Positions 6,788-8,253 of a stretch of 8,253 nt of DNA are shown piece after piece. The stretch comes from RGIG2206 sp045648425. GTDB taxonomy: Bacteria > Bacillota > Clostridia > Oscillospirales > Acutalibacteraceae. The position numbers were made by a program, and so were the translations under genes. The first letter of the stretch is position 1. Each line of letters starts with the position of its first letter. Below the pieces are notes generated by a model. That model did not search any database. It saw only the letters and a program-made list of their open reading frames with translations, and was not told the DNA's origin. The stretch lies in the NCBI GenBank assembly GCA_045648425.1, contig JAZRNV010000148.1:1-8253 (forward strand), in the 5' to 3' direction.

Positions 6788-6860
6788 GCCTGTAAATCGA
6801 CTATGCAGGTTCCCCTTACTCTCAGTAGAGGGTCTAATGTCCATAAGGAGGTGCAACAGA
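6788..6860 (+). promoter_or_regulatory. rpsF 5' leader, possible S6:S18 autoregulatory RNA
   Basis: The leader can fold into CCTG/CAGG (6789-6792 with 6806-6809) and a stronger hairpin CCCTTACT / AGT-A-GAGGG (6813-6820 with 6824-6832, one bulged A). It ends in a near-ideal Shine-Dalgarno AAGGAGGTG (6845-6853). CCCCTT (6812-6817) could alternatively pair with AAGG-A-GG of the Shine-Dalgarno. Leaders that bind the S6:S18 complex and repress this operon are known in many bacteria. I could not find the conserved CCG of that motif here, so the assignment rests on position and structure only. Confidence 0.4.
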
Positions 6861-7148
6861 ATGGCAATCAGCAATGCATATGAGATTGTTATGGTTTTTT
6901 CTGTTAAACAAGGTGAAGAGGCAACTGCCGCTCTTGTTGAGAAATTCAAGACCATGATTACCGAAAATGCTACTGACGTTTCCGTTGACGAGTGGGGCAA
7001 GCGCAGACTTGCATACCTCATCAACAAAGAGTCAGAGGGTTACTACGTGTTGGTTAACTTTACCGCTAACACCGAGTTCCCTGCAGAGCTTGACCGTGTT
7101 CTCGGTATTACCGACGGTGTTCTGCGTTCTATGATCATCAAAAAGTAA
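6861..7148 (+). CDS. rpsF: 30S ribosomal protein S6
   Basis: A 95-residue protein of normal length for S6, a small alpha/beta protein of the 30S platform that pairs with S18 (encoded two genes downstream). The recognisable core is WGKRRLAYLINKESEGYYVLVNF (in residues 45-67), preceded by YEIVMVF (7-13) and followed by ITDGVLRSMIIKK at the C-terminus. The ATG at 6861 has AAGGAGGTG with 7-base spacing; longer in-frame extensions upstream run through the promoter and are not used. It is first in the rpsF-ssb-rpsR operon, the arrangement common in Firmicutes. Confidence 0.97.
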   Translation: MAISNAYEIVMVFSVKQGEEATAALVEKFKTMITENATDVSVDEWGKRRLAYLINKESEGYYVLVNFTANTEFPAELDRVLGITDGVLRSMIIKK

Positions 7149-7164
7149 GAAAGGTGGTTAAACT

Positions 7165-7590
7165 ATGCTTAACCGTGCTATCGTTATGGGTCGTTTGACC
7201 GATAATCCCGAGCTCAGGCACACATCCAGCAACATACCCGTTACCACCTTCACCCTGGCAGTTGAGCGCAATTTCCGCTCAGGTGACGAGCGCGTTACCG
7301 ACTTTCTCGATATAGTCGCTTGGCGCAACACCGCAGAATTTGCCAGCAAGTACTTTACCAAGGGTATGCAGGTGGCAGTTGAGGGTTCCATTCAGGTGCG
7401 CTCATACACCGACCGTGACGGCAACAAGCGCCGTGCATGGGAAATTGTTGCAGATCAGGTTTATTTTGCCGATTCAAAGCGTGACGGCGCCGCTCCTGCA
7501 GGCCGCAGTGAAACCGCCGCTCCCTCAATCAGCAATGCCGATTCGTCTGACTTTACCGAGTTTGACGGCGGCGATGATTTGCCCTTTTAA
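7165..7590 (+). CDS. ssb: Single-stranded DNA-binding protein
   Basis: A 141-residue SSB that coats single-stranded DNA during replication, repair and recombination. It begins MLNRAIVMGRLTDNPELRHT, the standard SSB opening, and the OB-fold runs to about residue 103, including FLDIVAWRNTAEFASKY (47-63, with the DNA-stacking Trp53) and WEIVADQVYF (92-101). A short Ala/Ser/Pro-rich linker (about 104-128) leads to the acidic tip DDLPF that recruits partner proteins. The linker is shorter than in E. coli or B. subtilis SSB, so the protein is compact but complete. It starts 16 bases after the rpsF stop with AAAGGTGG upstream, and sits in the classic ribosomal operon. Confidence 0.97.
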   Translation: MLNRAIVMGRLTDNPELRHTSSNIPVTTFTLAVERNFRSGDERVTDFLDIVAWRNTAEFASKYFTKGMQVAVEGSIQVRSYTDRDGNKRRAWEIVADQVYFADSKRDGAAPAGRSETAAPSISNADSSDFTEFDGGDDLPF

Positions 7591-7600
7591 TTAAAACCAT

Positions 7601-7614
7601 AGGCAGTTTTGCCT
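7601..7614 (+). other. Small hairpin in the ssb-rpsR spacer
   Basis: AGGCA (7601-7605) pairs with TGCCT (7610-7614) around GTTT. It lies 10 bases after the ssb stop and well before the rpsR Shine-Dalgarno. It lacks a T-run, so it is not a terminator; an mRNA processing or stability element is possible, or nothing. Confidence 0.35.
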
Positions 7615-7645
7615 TACCTAACATTTTGAAAAGGAGGATTCCGTA

Positions 7646-7897
7646 ATGGAAAAGACCGAAAAGATGGACAGACCCATGCGTGCCCGCAAAGGCCGCAGAA
7701 AGGTTTGCAACTTTTGCGTTGACCGTGTAGAGGCCATTGACTATAAGGATATCGCCCGTCTTCGCAAGTATATTTCTGAAAGAGGCAAGATCCTCTCTCG
7801 CAGAGCTACCGGCACCTGCGCACGTCATCAGCGTGCTCTTACCGTTGCTATCAAGCGCGCTCGTATGATCGCTCTGCTCCCCTATTCCTGCGATTGA
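7646..7897 (+). CDS. rpsR: 30S ribosomal protein S18, zinc-binding (C+) type
   Basis: An 83-residue S18, the partner of S6 on the 30S platform. The family core is visible: IDYKDIARLRKYISERGKIL (31-50), TGTCARHQRAL (55-65) and IKRARMIALLPY (69-80). Four zinc ligands are present, Cys21-x2-Cys24 and Cys58-x2-His61, making this the C+ form of S18 that carries a zinc site, unlike the E. coli protein. Bacteria that manage zinc limitation may hold a second, zinc-free copy elsewhere; none is seen here. AAGGAGG (7631-7637) lies 8 bases upstream of the ATG at 7646. It is the last gene of the operon, followed by a terminator. Confidence 0.97.
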   Translation: MEKTEKMDRPMRARKGRRKVCNFCVDRVEAIDYKDIARLRKYISERGKILSRRATGTCARHQRALTVAIKRARMIALLPYSCD

Positions 7898-7905
7898 TAA
7901 AAAGC

Positions 7906-7936
7906 AAAAACATCCTGCGTTTGCAGGATGTTTTTT
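7906..7936. terminator. Strong bidirectional terminator between rpsR and the XRE gene
   Basis: CATCCTGC (7911-7918) and GCAGGATG (7923-7930) form a perfect 8 bp stem with loop GTTT, flanked by five A on the left and six T on the right. Read on the plus strand it ends the rpsR operon; read on the minus strand it gives a tail of TTTTTGCTTTTT just after the XRE stop codon at 7942. The A/T flanks can extend the stem to 13 bp. Confidence 0.95.
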
Positions 7937-7941
7937 ATTTT

Positions 7942-8154
7942 TTAAAGAGGTTTGTTATTATCAGTCAAACCTAAAATATAGTCAGTAGAGGTTTTATAGT
8001 ATTTAGCAAGCTTCACAACAAATCGGGTAGGTATTTCTCTTTTCCCGGTTTCATAGTTGCTGTAAACCCTTTGATCGATTCCAAGCAAATCAGCAACTTG
8101 CTTTTGTACCAAATCGTTATCTTCCCGTAAATCCCTCAACCTTGAGTAGTACAT
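7942..8154 (-). CDS. Small XRE-family (Cro/CI-type) DNA-binding regulator
   Basis: A 70-residue protein that is essentially one helix-turn-helix domain: RLRDLREDNDLVQKQVADLL (5-24) with the turn and recognition helix GIDQRVYSNYETGKREI (25-41), then FVVKLAKYYKTSTDYILGLTD (45-65), the usual helices 4-5 ending. There is no effector or oligomerisation domain, as in phage Cro-like and many chromosomal regulators. The ATG at 8154 is preceded by GAGGTGA at 6-base spacing. Upstream sit two matching palindromes overlapping the predicted control region, which suggests autoregulation together with control of a divergent gene. It converges on rpsR and shares its terminator. Target genes are unknown; small regulators of this kind also occur at edges of mobile elements, but no other sign of one is visible. 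Confidence 0.88.
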   Translation of the reverse strand: MYYSRLRDLREDNDLVQKQVADLLGIDQRVYSNYETGKREIPTRFVVKLAKYYKTSTDYILGLTDNNKPL

Positions 8155-8183
8155 ATCCCCTCACCTCTTGATTTCAGTATATG

Positions 8184-8201
8184 TACTATCAAAAAATAGT
8201 A
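8184..8201. promoter_or_regulatory. Operator 1 (proposed) of the XRE regulator
   Basis: TACTATC-AAAA-AATAGTA, two half-sites of 7 bp around 4 bases, with one mismatch in symmetry. It has the same half-site and spacing as operator 2. It lies just upstream of the likely XRE -10 (TATACT, minus strand 8181 to 8176), where bound protein would block the regulator's own promoter. I see no good -35 for that promoter. Confidence 0.6.
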
Positions 8202-8230
8202 TTGATTTTACTATCGTCTGATAGTAAAAT
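8202..8230 (+). promoter_or_regulatory. Divergent promoter running off the right edge
   Basis: TTGATT (8202-8207), 17 bp, TAAAAT (8225-8230) form a plausible plus-strand promoter. The -35 sits exactly between the two operators, and the -10 starts inside the right arm of operator 2. Transcription would start near 8237, placing GAGGTGA at the very 5' end of the transcript. Confidence 0.6.
8205..8230. promoter_or_regulatory. Operator 2 (proposed), perfect 11 bp inverted repeat
   Basis: ATTTTACTATC (8205-8215) and GATAGTAAAAT (8220-8230) are perfect inverted repeats around GTCT. The core TACTATC-N4-GATAGTA matches operator 1 in sequence and geometry, with centres exactly 25 bp apart (8192.5 and 8217.5). 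It covers the spacer and -10 of the divergent promoter, so bound XRE protein should repress the gene to the right. Confidence 0.7.
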
Positions 8231-8236
8231 ACCCTT

Positions 8237-8253
8237 GAGGTGATTGGTTTGAC
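8237..8253 (+). other. Possible start of a divergent gene with a TTG codon
   Basis: GAGGTGA (8237-8243) is followed 5 bases later by TTG (8249-8251), which could open a gene extending beyond the window. The same GAGGTGA serves the XRE gene on the other strand. Only five bases of potential coding sequence are present, so nothing can be said of the product, and a different start further right is possible. Confidence 0.35.

Noticed and set aside
7942..8253. Edge of a prophage or integrated element beginning at the XRE gene
   Set aside because: A single small regulator and a control region are not enough; no integrase, attachment-site repeat or shift in composition is visible within the window.

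Overview
The window looks like chromosomal DNA from a low-to-mid GC Clostridia, probably an Oscillospiraceae/Ruminococcaceae-like gut Firmicute. The reasons are the rpsF-ssb-rpsR operon order, strong AAGGAGG-type ribosome binding sites, consensus sigma-A promoters (two read TTGACA-17 bp-TATAAT exactly), a zinc-type ribosomal protein S18, and a YabD-like TatD hydrolase. The standard genetic code fits every gene. No rRNA, tRNA, CRISPR array or transposon is visible, and no gene-free gap exceeds about 250 bases.

Layout. Positions 1-141 (-) are the 5' end of trkA (NAD-binding K+ uptake subunit). Divergent from it, 394-2019 (+) encodes an NhaC-family Na+/H+ antiporter with its own consensus promoter and a strong terminator. 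Next comes a two-gene operon, 2189-3559 and 3577-4932 (+), with its own consensus promoter and a structured leader. It encodes two secreted lipoproteins of unknown function. They appear to be paralogues, and each appears to contain two copies of a ~215-residue unit. A hairpin at 4940-4967 separates them from a convergent two-gene operon: an aldo/keto reductase (5749-6660, -) coupled to a TatD-family metal hydrolase (4971-5747, -). Divergent from that, 6861-7897 (+) is rpsF-ssb-rpsR with a 5' leader and a bidirectional terminator. The window ends with a small XRE-family regulator (7942-8154, -). Behind it is a divergent control region carrying two similar palindromic operators, apparently serving a second gene that runs off the right edge.

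How the parts work together. The left end is monovalent-cation homeostasis (K+ uptake next to Na+/H+ exchange). The ribosomal/ssb operon is housekeeping. The two least ordinary parts are the duplicated lipoprotein pair, whose leader can form mutually exclusive hairpins around the Shine-Dalgarno sequence, and the XRE operator array at the right edge. Neither is proven to be a new system; both rest on sequence patterns read by eye.
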